DNA of 64,000 bases from Halichondria panicea (taxonomy: Eukaryota; Porifera; Demospongiae; Suberitida; Halichondriidae). The DNA lies in the NCBI RefSeq assembly GCF_963675165.1, contig NC_087393.1:1079002-1143001 (forward strand), read 5' to 3'. Under the pieces are notes generated by a model, which saw nothing but the letters and a program-made list of their open reading frames with translations, searched no databases and had not been told where the DNA came from. The position numbers and the translations under genes were made by a program. Within the stretch, counting starts at the first letter, position 1, and each line of letters begins with the position of its first letter. Positions 49,115-60,109 of the stretch are shown piece by piece.

Positions 49115-51314
49115 CTACGTCATCAGCTGTTCCATGCTAATCCACAAGTTGTGGCGCAATGGACATGCACTGCATGTGTCAACAGACACTGTGGTACAAG
49201 GATCTATATCAAAAGGCTGGTTAGATAGATTTCTTTTTTACACTCAGCCAATGATGCATGGTGTTAGTTTCGCCTGCATGAACTCTTGTGGTGTTGGTGG
49301 AAGTGTACTTACATGGCTCATCTTGTTCCAGCTTGGCTTCTGGCTGCATATCTGGTTCTTTTTGTTGCTCATCTTGTTGCTCCAGGGCCTTCTTCAACTG
49401 ATAATAGTATTGCTCACGAACTGCATGTAGTGAATTAATTAACATCGAACATGTGAAAATTAAAGGTGTTACCTTCACGTTAATTATATATAGTGGTGGA
49501 AGGACTTTACCTGGGCCATCTTGTTGCCGCTGGGCATCCTTCCGCTGATAATAGTATTGCTCACGAACTGTATAATTACTGTTTATTCTCACGTAACAAC
49601 AAATTATGTGAACAACTATAATGGTGTCACTTTTGCATGAATTCCAGTAGTGTTGTTAGTGGAAGGGATATACTTACCTGGGCCATCTTGTTGCTTCAGG
49701 GCGTTCTTCAGCTGATAATAGTATTGATCACGAACTGCATGTAGTAAATTACATGCATATATCGAACATGATTAATGAGGTGTCACTTTAGCATGAATTT
49801 TAATCTGTGGTGTTAGTGTAAGGTACACTTATATGCCTGGGCCATCTTGTTGCTCATGAGAAGGCCAGATATTTATAGTATTACTCACAAACTGTAATAG
49901 TTATGACAATTATAATGTTGTGAACCAACTAAAGTTACTTTTGCATGAATTCTAACTATATTATAATATCACAGTAAAAACAGATTCGTTACAAACATCT
50001 CAAATAAAATGCGAAATTTAATGTAGAAATGACATAAATTTCTGTCCGGCATTTTAACACTAAAATACGATGATGCATCCCATATATATAACATATGTGT
50101 TTTTGCATATAGTTAGACACTTGTAGTATAGACTATATTTAGTTAGGCCTAGGTCATTAGAGTTATTTATACCTATAATTTCCTAGTTAGTCCTGTTTTG
50201 TGTGTATTTAAGTCAGTGCATGGGCTGTGTATTATATTCATGCAGTTTTACTGCCATGATCTTGTTGCTTACTGAACCCCTATCAGTTTAGCTAGTGACT
50301 CAGCTAGGCTAACACACTACACACTGTTTTGGAGGTGTCTGTGGGATTTAGAAGCCCAAAGGCACTGATTTAGTATCCCGAGCGTAGCGAGGGTACACTA
50401 CAAGTGGCTGAGGGCTTCTAAATCACATGGACACCGACAAAACAGTGTCTAGATACTAGTGCGCATGCACAAACCGCTTGATTACAATATACATGCATGA
50501 TTATTTGACAACGGAATACTATATGTATTGTATACTAAGTAAATTGGACTTAGTATACCTGCTCTGAGGCACTTTTCCCATGTACTTCCCATGTAGATCT
50601 TATCAACTAGTGTCTAAAGTGATGTTGTATATATAATTATATACATGTATACTTACCAGGGCCATCTTGTTGTATCTGAGCATTCTTCTGCTGATAATAG
50701 TATATTTGCTCACGAACTGTATAAAAATAATAATTCTCATATTCTCATACAACAACTATATCAAACATGTGAACCGACTAAAATTAATGGTGTCACTTTC
50801 GTATGAAATAATTATACTGGCCAGTATACTGTGGTTTGGCAGATAAAATTGTATCACACTTAAATAGAGCAGAATGACTTCATTATCCTCGAGACAAAAC
50901 TGCAAAATAGATTTGAAGTAAGGTCGTTTTTTTTAGCTGCGACTATTTTCTGAAATGCAGCCACCTCGCTATTCCAGCCATGCAAGCTACACTGTCCCAA
51001 GGGTGACTGGATTAACGAGAGTCTGTATATCATATATATATACTTGCAATGGGCCATCTTGGGATAATAATTATAGTATTGCTCACGAAATGTAGTAAAT
51101 TTTATGACAATTATAGTGAACCAACTAAATAAATGATGCATGCATGCATGTTATCTACTTTGGCATGAATTCTATAGTGGTGTTGGTGTAATGTATATAC
51201 AATCATATATATTATACCTGGGCCATCTTGTTGGTTTGAAGAGAGAGCAGAAGAGGCCACGGCCATATACAGGAGAGATAGCAAAGCCACACTGGCAATC
51301 ATTGAAATCTTCAT
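49115..51314 (-). CDS. Small secreted protein made of repeated VREQYYYQ exons
   Basis: Unrecognised secretory protein of about 155 residues. Exon 1 (51218-51314) encodes a signal peptide and the first QQDGP (MKISMIASVALLSLLYMAVA...). Repeat exons at 50657-50716, 49678-49734 and 49511-49567 each encode V-R-E/D-Q-Y-Y-Y-Q-x-K-x-A-x-x-Q-Q-D-G-P. Exon 49313-49420 has the same start, then an acidic extension (EQQKEPDMQPEAKLEQDEP). The last exon, 49115-49203, adds a Cys-containing end (CTTVSVDTCSACPLRHN) and a stop. All repeat exons are phase 1-1, so any can be added or skipped without a frame change. Two decayed units lie between them (about 51046-51090 without an acceptor; 49837-49891 with an internal stop and a GC donor). 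Function unknown: repeated Tyr-rich peptide units could be released peptides or a structural matrix protein. Confidence 0.65.
50321..50448. mobile_element. Hairpin MITE in an intron of the repeat-exon gene
   Basis: Imperfect inverted arms of about 35 bases (acactgttttggaggtgtct / agacactgttttgtcggtgt) around a loop with gagcgtagcgaggg. 128 bp, no coding capacity. Confidence 0.6.
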
Positions 51315-54300
51315 ATTAATATAAAAATCTTTTAGCAACTTAATTAAGGGAAGTGCAGTGAAGAGTGATTGCAGGGAATGGTCATTAGTCTCGTGGACCA
51401 GCTGTTTGCATTGACAGGTGGTTAGTGGTTGGAGGGACGGATATGTGAAACCTCATAATTAGATTTGCCAAATCTAGCAGTGCAGCTGTGCGGTTTCACA
51501 ACTTACTATAAACATTTATCAGCCACTTTGAGCGCCACGATATTCAGGGTCTGGGTCCGCGAGACTAAATGGTCATTGATCCTATAATATACTCAGCCTG
51601 CATGTATACTCATAATTATAAGCATAAGATAGTTATCTATTGATGTAAGGATGCCGGGATTCCCTAGGACTGTTCATCATTCCAGGTATATATAGTCTAA
51701 CCACCAGCAATAATAACACTGCACCACACTAGCTCGTATACATGCATGCAGTAAATTGAATAATACCGTCTTTCTTCTAATTACAGCGCCACTTATTATT
51801 TTCCGGTGCACAAATAGAACAAGAAAAACTATAAATTCCAGTTTGGCGCTTACATTCGAGTGGCGCTTAGCAATAGAACGTGTAGCTGTTTCCACAAGGC
51901 TATCATATAGATCAGTTGTCAGTTGTATATATGTATAGATCCTCGATTAAAGGCCACGTTATATCTAATTACCCGCCAGCAAAAAACAAATTTCACAATT
52001 TACCTGGCGCTCAATTAAAAATATTTTGTGAACTTGGCGCTTCTATTATAGAGTGGCACTGGAATTAAAAGAAAGACAGTACACCTGTAGCAAAAGCAAC
52101 ATTCCAGGTAAAAACCACACAAACTGCATGCATGGATTCACAGATCTAATTTCCTCGGCTACAATGCATGCATGCATGCACTATAAGTACCGGTATAATT
52201 ATATTAGCTTATGCATGTGTAACTTCGCTAGCTAGACCCCAGGCCTATAAGCTTAATAATGCATGCCCCAGAGAAGCTCCCCACTGAACTCAATAGCTTT
52301 CAGAATAATTCATATAACACAAGACTGCCCTAAGGCATCACATGACAACAGTATGACGTGGCAGCCCTAAGGCCCACGCCTTACAATTAAAGAATAATAC
52401 AATAACAATAACTCATATATAGTCACTTGGTTACACATGCAGAAGCCAGAAGTCAACTATACACAGAAGCCAGAAGGGTCATTCTGTATCAATTCAACGA
52501 AATTTAAAACGTGACCTCTTCAAAATTGCACGAAACTTGGTATATGTATGAGGAATGGTATATGATAACATCTCAGAACAATTTTGTGTTTGTAAACAAT
52601 ATGGCTTCTGAGATTGAGTTAATCATTATTCTTGTGTTGTATCATTGAGCAGGTAGATTGATCTTGACACTGTATGATGATACCTCGAGACCTTCTGCTT
52701 CGCACCTGAATGTAGATAGTAGTATAATTATGATCATTGTATTTCTTCACCATCACTTGTGATCATTCTACTACAATGTGGCATCTATATGAAGCGTCTA
52801 CCATGCTCAATGAGACAATGGGGGTACATTTATGGGATGCAAACACTAATAAAAATAAAAAGCACTCCAGCCTGTTGGTAAAAAATTAGCATTTTGTCTG
52901 TTGATACATGGACTATACTTAGGCTTAGAAAATCACATGAGGAACTAGCAATTTCAACGGCATTATCGGTAAATCGTCGCAATGTTTGACCTACTAGTGG
53001 TACTATATGTGCTGCTACCCATAAAAATACTTAGACTGGAAACCACGCCCCTTTCTTTAGGGAAAGAGACTGGCTACGACTCGTCCCAACGGAATGCTTG
53101 GAATGTAGTGTGTGCATGAATGCGTGGGAGAGATCTAAACCACAATAATTATTGCACACTAAGTTATAATTGATTTTGTGTGAGTATTATTTTTAGCTGT
53201 ACAGTTGCAGTATAACTTTTATGTCTACTATAGCTGTTTAGATATAAGTTGTCTATCAGTACTTCCAAGGAAGCAATTCTAAAGTTGCTCTGCAAGCAGC
53301 TAACTTGGCTGGTTACAAGGCCACTGCACAAATAACAGACAGAAGTAGCAGAGATATAGTTATTGTCCACTAACATCGTATACATGTATAGAGGGAAATT
53401 TTTGTGTTTTTCGAGGGCATTGAACCGCGAATACCCACGAAAACAGCAACTGTCGTCAGGGGCAAACCATAAGCACGTGGCATTGTGTTCAGCGCATGCA
53501 TGCACAATGCATTGCAAACAGTTGCAGTTTCCCATCTCCTTCACTTCCAAGTTGCATTATTTCCACATGGCCTCCCTTCCCAGTGGCGTGTACAATGGGG
53601 GGCTTTGGGGGCTTGAGTACCCCCCTGTCCTCCCAGACAACCATGAAACTAATCCTATCACTCAGTAGCTAGCTAGCTAGCTAATTGTGCAGCTCCAGAG
53701 ATACATGCAGCTCTATCTCACGGTTACAAGTAATGACCACGCCCAATTGAGCATGTGCAATCAGCATTGCCATTGCCATTCCAATGTTGTTATGTAATGC
53801 ATAATAGCTGATCAAGATCCTCTGCACTCTCCCAGTCACCTCTTGCTCCACTGAGAGATACTGCAAAGCAATGACTAACACTAGAATTACTGGACATTCC
53901 CATTGCAGTGATTGACCAGTTTGCTAGGATGTACCCCTGGAGAATAGTGCATGGAGATCCTACAAGATAACTGACTCATAATCATGTCTTATTATCACAC
54001 TATGCATGTATTAGATCCCATTTGAATGTATTTAGCAGGGAACTATGAGCTATAGTATAGATTCTGGGCTACAAACCACAACATTATACATTTTGATACA
54101 CATAAAATTATTGTAGCTAGATGCTTTGTGTAGTAACATAGTAACAGAACTAGAATGGAAGAGAGAAGCTCTAGAGTATTTTTGGCTTTGTTCGAGAGTA
54201 GTAGGAGCCGCTCGTTTCTTGGGCAGTGTGCTGTACTTTTTTGCTGCAAGGCTGCATGGGGGAGGAGCTGAATGTATGAAAGACGCGCTGCAATAAATGC

Positions 54301-54739
54301 GGGGGCATAAAATCGCGTGTGCTATGCACACAGCCCCATTTTTTTCTGTGCTCTTGAGCACCCTCCTGCTTCAATCTCTAGAAACGCCCCTGCTTCCTAG
54401 TTATAGTTTTGACTCTGACCTTCCTAACTATATAGGAAGTGAATTGCCCTAATGGGCTTCCGTATTAGTTATTGGTATCTTTGATTTTATGATCATGCTG
54501 CATGGCACTATAGATGTTGTTAAACTGAGTATATCCAGCTATATATATACAACTGGATACCCCCACACCTTAATTGATTTGTCAAATTGGCAACATTAAT
54601 AAAATTAAAATAATTAAAATTAAATAAAAATTAATTATTAATAAATTATTTAATAAATTAAAATTCGTCGCCAAATTTACTCGCTATAATTATATACGGC
54701 TTATTATAATCACAAGCATCCAATTATGTGCTCTTACAG
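51315..54739. other. Intergenic region, one hAT-like element, otherwise unassigned
   Basis: Contains the element 53581-54392 and repeated short words with ggcgct / agtggcgc around 51785-52060, possibly worn inverted-repeat ends. A catgcatgcatgcatgc tract lies near 52160. Frames on either strand (for example 53164-53550) lack introns, homologues or signal sequences and are not annotated. Confidence 0.5.
53581..54392. mobile_element. hAT-like non-autonomous element, 812 bp
   Basis: Ends CAGTGGCGTGTACAATGG and (reverse) CAGGGGCGTTTCTAGAG, flanked by a 5-bp duplication CTTCC (53576-53580, 54393-54397). Same termini class and duplication length as the elements at 15145 and 43518. Internal ggggctttgggggct resembles the start of the 15145 element. 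No transposase frame. Confidence 0.75.
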
Positions 54740-55265
54740 GGATGAAGCAAGTGGTGTGTGAAGCTCCTTGTTTATGTCCACATGATGTTGTCAACATGGT
54801 GGTTAGGTCAGATGTTCTTGTAGTAGGTATGTTAATTCACAAATTGCGCAAACCCAATTGTACTCTCGTTCATTGCAATTATGATGTAATAATGAAATTA
54901 AATGTTCCAGCCAGCAATCAGCCTGAATGTGCAGCCAGCATGCAATCAACCTGAATATGCAGTGACCGGCACATCTGATGCTGAGCAAGACATTCTGGGC
55001 ATGGTAATGATTGCCCACGACGAAGAACTGCAGATGAGCCTGCTTTAAAGTATAGTTCATGATATTCATATATACTAATTTCATGGCATACATGCAGAAG
55101 AACACTTCAACCACCTTCACCTTCTCGAAGAGATTGGACACGGTACCTTTGGGGTGGTCCACAAGGCAATTTGGAGAGGGAAAATTGTTGCTGCAAAAGT
55201 CGTTAGGGCTGAAGCTGGGACTAATGTTCACAACACTCTCCTATCTGAAAAATGGAAGCCATCAG
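54740..55265 (+). pseudogene. Protein kinase N-lobe fragment, truncated
   Basis: Exon 54740-54826 (from ATG at 54742: MKQVVCEAPCLCPHDVVNMV...) and exon 55098-55265 join in phase. The second encodes LLEEIGHGTFGVVHKAIWRG and IVAAKVV, i.e. the Gly-rich loop GHGTFG and the VAxK lysine of a protein kinase, TKL/TAK1-like by eye. A donor (gtataat) follows at 55266. No exon for the rest of the kinase is present, because receptor-C sequence starts at about 55357. Either a truncated pseudogene or a gene cut off by the segmental duplication. Confidence 0.55.
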
Positions 55266-55356
55266 GTATAATTTTTATACCAAAACAGCATATTTCATTG
55301 CATGCTTAGTATATAGGAGCATCAACCATATCCCAACATACTGAGTCTGCTATATA

Positions 55357-56089
55357 AAAACAAACTGGTCTATTAGGGTCAGCCTATCACTGTTTATGCC
55401 AGCAAATAGTGCCAGAGCAATTCTGAATGAATGGGGGACTATAGCCACTTCTCTGTTGTTTGGAGCGTCTTTGATTAGGGAAATACGACATCGCCACAAA
55501 ATCGATCACCACAAGTGCTAGGGAGATATGCCTCAGGGAATATTGCGTCACGTTGTATAGAGATGTTAGTTGAGATTAGACGAGAGGATACCACCAAACC
55601 ATTCGAGGACTGTTGAACAGTAAATTGGGTACCTAATGGAGATGAACCTGCAGTGAGAGAGAATACTGCATGAATGGGCTCGTACTAGCTGGGCGTGGCC
55701 GGGGGACACGCTTATACATGATTTGTACTGCTGTGTTATGCAATACTGCATCATGAATAAAATTATAAACCGTATCCAGTTATGAATATCGTTATCTTGC
55801 AATCTGCCTCCTCAGTACAAACCCTGTACATGTACATGTATTAAGCGTGTCCCCCAGCCATATAATATGTCAGAATGGGGGTCAAACCACACCCAGCTAT
55901 GCTCGTACTGTACGTTTAGTCTATTCATGTCTAGCGAGCATTCATGATGTAAACATGTACTCTATTGTGTTAGATCTACATTTCTATAGACAGTACGTAC
56001 CGACTACGTACCTTGTAGCTGAGCTCGAGCATTGATGACACAACAGTAAGAGAAAATTAAACAACAGCACAGTAGGAAAGAATTCCATC
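55357..56089 (-). pseudogene. 5' remnant of a family C receptor
   Basis: Matches the first about 280 bp of the C1/C2 ectodomain exon (55357-55650), intron 1, and the signal-peptide exon (about 56015-56089). The match starts abruptly at 55357. The exon 1 remnant has inserted bases (aaatt, aca) relative to C1 and shifts frame, and the ectodomain part also has indels. The rest of the ectodomain, TM and tail are missing. It sits where the receptor of pair 2 is expected. Confidence 0.8.
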
Positions 56090-57939
56090 CCAGATCACCC
56101 ACACGCTGATACGTACTTCTTGATCTTCTGTATAATATTTGCTGGCCACTTACTCACTCTGTTTACAAGAGCTAGCTACAGATTCACACAACTGGATGCC
56201 TTTTTATATAGCTGGCATCCCAGCTGAGCTGCAACGCTTAGACGTAACGTCATTTCATGCATGCTACCATGCATTGTCATGTCATGTTCAATTTGAAATT
56301 CCCCCTTCCTTTTTACCTTACAAATTGTGCAATCATAGACCATCACCACAAAATCCCCACAATACATGGAAGCACAGAAACACATTATATGATTTAGAGT
56401 CACAGTAATGTTATATGCAATCTATACATTGTTTGTGGTCAGCCAGTGATGACCCTCCGCAGCATGGTGAGGGCAGTGTCTCCGTTGTCAGCTGGTACCT
56501 GTAAATGCAAACTTCTACATAATTAATACTGTGATGTTTATATACTGTGATGCTGTTACAGTACAGGAATAGAATATCAACACACACACACACACACAAA
56601 CCCCTCACATCCCACCCCCACCCCCACCCCTCACACACCCTCACCATGTGTCCAGCATTGAGTATCCAATAGAAGGCGAGGTTTTTGTACGCCTGATAAA
56701 AGCCACCAGTGTGTTTCTTAGTGTGGTCAGTGTCAGGGTAGACGGGAATTTTCTTAGCAGCCTTAAAACTGCATGGGCAGTCCATCCCACTTGAGTTTGT
56801 CCATCCAAGCCACAGTGCCTGTAGTGATAAAAAGGTAATAATTATATGTAACCAGGAGTGCATGAGTATGTAACTATAGCAGGATACAATTAATTTCAGT
56901 GTTCCTTGCATCATCAGCACCTGTGTTCTAGTCCCTGGGTTTTTTCCTGTGTTTACTTTACCAATATGGGAACCAAACACATTCCTAAGTAGACTTCAAA
57001 CAACTTTAATTGCTAGCTCATCATGACCCATAACAAGGGACTAACCTTGAGTACAGCAGATGAGGTCCAGCTGGCCATTGTACACAGTCACATTTACCCT
57101 GCATAGAGAGTAGCTGGTCCACTGAATGAGGGAGGGTGGCAGGCAAAATAAGTATCACACAGGTACAAGTACACCCCTCCCCACTAGCACAGACCTGTGC
57201 CGATGACATCCTTCATGAAGTCCACTTTTTGTTTCTCAAACACTTGCGCTACAGAAGTCAGTTACATTTTTTGATGAATTTGACACAGATTAATCAAAAC
57301 ACAAACCAACCTTCCTAAAAGTTACGTTATGAATGCATCAATTGTTACAAAATCAGGCTGGTCAAATTCAAGTGCAGGTTCCCAAAGTCAATAGAATTTA
57401 GGCTTTGATAGCGTACAATAATCGAACAACTCACATCCCCAAACCACTTTGTCCGGAATGTGGAGCTTCTGTTTGATTGGTCCGTTCATGAGTTGACTGA
57501 GTGATTGGGCATTGTACCGTTGCAGGATCCGAGGGAGGCCACGCCCACTTTGAAGGGACGTCACTTCGTCATCGTTATGACGCAGGGTGTTATAAAAGTC
57601 CACATCATCAGTCAACTGCGTGGAGGGGGAGGTAATTGTGGATGGGTATACTAATACAGAACTGTAGTAAAGTTGGTTAAATTTCAATGACTTGATGATT
57701 TTATGAGAGCTTAGAAAGGAGCCCGTTCAGATGGTAAGTAATCTCATATTCCAAACAGGAAATTGCACTTTGTAGTGCTCAGCAATAAAATACATATTAC
57801 ACTTGACTCACTGCTTCAATGACATCCTCAGTCTGAGACCAGAGCTCAGTGGACCTGGCATAGTCTCCATTGTTGAACGCAGCCTCGGTCTGTTTAGAGT
57901 AGTTTTGAATACGAGCCAGCTCCACCTCATTCACCAGCG

Positions 57940-57941
<2 letters not shown>

Positions 57942-58000
<59 letters not shown>
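57942..58000. repeat. (TG)n microsatellite at the exon 6 acceptor of SCPEP1-b
   Basis: About 29 TG units abut the exon, on the minus strand giving (CA)n-CAG at the splice acceptor. Confidence 0.95.
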
Positions 58001-58003
<3 letters not shown>

Positions 58004-58604
58004 AGGTTTCAAAATAAAATTATAAGAAAATAATAAATAACTTTTGGGTGGAATTGTGTCCACTGCTCATATTACTAGCTCAAACGGGATGCTCGCTTAA
58101 TTTAATTTTAAATTATATTGACATCTGATGCTAATTAAGTGTATTTACGACAAGGATTTACTAGAAACAAACAAAAAACAAACAAAAAAATTAGACAGCA
58201 CAAAACTATACAGGTATAGAAAAAGCAAACAGATGCTCGGCCTTGAGAGCCGAGAATGATGGGTTAAAGAGTCTTTAACGGTGCACCAACCCTCCCCATT
58301 CATCTGTTGCAATTGCATTCAGAACTAAATAAGCTATTCACTTGGGGCCATGCTGATTGTAAGCTATATTCACATTTGAGGTAATGCTGACATAAAGTAT
58401 AGAACTTATCTTAGACTTGATATTGGCTGCTGTAATACTTCTAAATCTGACCGACTTATCTTATATAAGGCTGTATTGTATCTGATAATGGGGATGGGTC
58501 TATGTGGTTTTTCTAGGTGGCAAGCACAAAACAACTATTAACCTCTAATTTTGGTTCTTAGAATTAGCATTAGGCATTAGTCAAATAAAAATAAATAGAG
58601 ATGG

Positions 58605-58605
<1 letters not shown>

Positions 58606-58681
<76 letters not shown>

Positions 58682-58690
58682 CGTGTGTGT
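58606..58690. repeat. (TG)n microsatellite in SCPEP1-b intron 5
   Basis: About 42 TG units with a few C interruptions. The roughly 600 bp between the two TG tracts of this intron is absent from copy a, so it may be an insertion or a duplication of the tract. Confidence 0.9.
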
Positions 58691-59815
58691 GGGTGGGGGG
58701 TGGGGGATTATGAGACGCTATATACACTTCGGCCAGACTGGTACAGTGTGTATTGCAGTACTCACACAGGAACTATCACTGAAAAATCAGAACTAACCGT
58801 TGCAAAAAGATACGGGCCCCACATGTTGACGTAATCTATGCAGAGGGTAAGCAAAGAGCACATGAACCACTGGGAAAGGCATAGCAACAGTGGCCTGGGG
58901 CACTCACCAATAGCAGAGATCCAGCTGTCCCCAAGACCCACACCTTTGAAGACTACTGAGACATTCCCTGCATTGATGGCCTACAAAGAATCATTACAAT
59001 ACTAGAATCATTACAAGCTACTACAATCGTTAGGAAAGTTAAACTGACCTCTTGAAGCACTTCAGCAAAAGCAGTTGTCATCTTTCCACCGTACGACTCA
59101 CAGAATATATAGAATGGCATTTTCTGCGTGACCACAGGTCATGAGAATATGAAACACTCAAGCTACATCCTCACACATGCTATATTAATTATGTAGAAAA
59201 TCACTAATGAAAAAAACAGTGTTCACATTACATAATTGGTACCTGAAAAACAGAGTGTGTTTTAAGAAAGGCACTGAAGAGTGAGAGGAGATCCTTAGCA
59301 ATCTCTGCAACGTCGGTGGTATATGCTGAGTCATCATCGACGTAGCTATATCCGGTGCCAACAGGGTTATCGATAAACAGAATATTAGTCGCCTGAGTCC
59401 AAGTGGTGTTTCTAGGCTTGAGGTTTATATCCAGCGGTCCAATCTCCATGAAGTTCCCGAAACCAGTCGATGAGCTTCCTGGTCCACCCTAGAGGAAGGA
59501 ACAAACAAGACGTGTTATTGCAGCTACATGTAGTGACATTGAGAATTACCCTATTATGATTATATAGGTATCAATAGCGATGTAATGAAAGTTGCATTCT
59601 GTACGTAAACATATTTTAATTGTAAAGGACTGGACTACAACAGAGGTACGTACCTGCAACCATAAGACGAGAGGAACTTGTTCCCTGTTCTTGCACCCAT
59701 AGAGCCACCAGAACATGTGTGCAGATGTCCTCACACCCACAAAGCCCCAATCCTTGTCTGGGATGACTGGAGCTGTCGACTGGACGCTGCAAACGAGCAG
59801 CAGAAGGCAGTACAC

Positions 59816-60109
59816 ACAGATCTAGACTGTGTGAATTTCTACAGGATGAATTAGACCACTAGCCAGCTATAGATCTAGTGGTAATTCATCCTGATGTACT
59901 GGCCTACCCGCTTCTACACCGGTAGGCCTCTGGCTCTAGCTCTAGCATAAGTGTACAGCTAGCTAGCCGGCTAAAGGTACTAGGCCTGTGTACAGCTTTG
60001 TTTATTGATAATCGAAAAACGACCTGCACACACATATACACATAAAGAAAAAATTTATATTGAAAATGCACATGCACACAAATAAATAAGAAATTCTATT
60101 ATGCTGGTT
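59816..60109. other. Intergenic spacer between C2 and SCPEP1-b
   Basis: Spacer between the C2 stop and the broken 5' end of SCPEP1-b. Contains a short inverted word pair (acaggatgaattagaccacta / tagtggtaattcatcctg at about 59841-59895). No gene seen. Confidence 0.5.

Larger units (their letters stand above)
56439..59815 (-). pseudogene. SCPEP1-type carboxypeptidase, copy b (frameshifted)
   Basis: All eleven exon positions are recognisable: 59654-59815, 59243-59488, 59049-59123, 58908-58980, 58798-58835, 57812-57940, 57435-57615, 57195-57248, 57046-57121, 56645-56818, 56439-56498. Exon 8 lacks 9 bases in frame. Exon 9 is one base longer than in copy a (76 versus 75). Exon 10 is four bases longer (174 versus 170), and in the native frame the exon 10 change alone gives TAA before the catalytic His region. 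The signal peptide has no ATG: homology to copy a ends within it and an in-frame stop lies just upstream. The Ser motif ESYGG is intact. Intron 5 is expanded with two TG tracts. A catalytically complete enzyme is not expected. Confidence 0.85.

Noticed and set aside
53164-53550. 128-residue minus-strand frame with several Cys
   Set aside because: No signal peptide, no paralogue, and it crosses repeat-like sequence; coding not supported.
58601-58834. Cys-Val rich plus-strand frame
   Set aside because: Translation of the TG microsatellite in SCPEP1-b intron 5.
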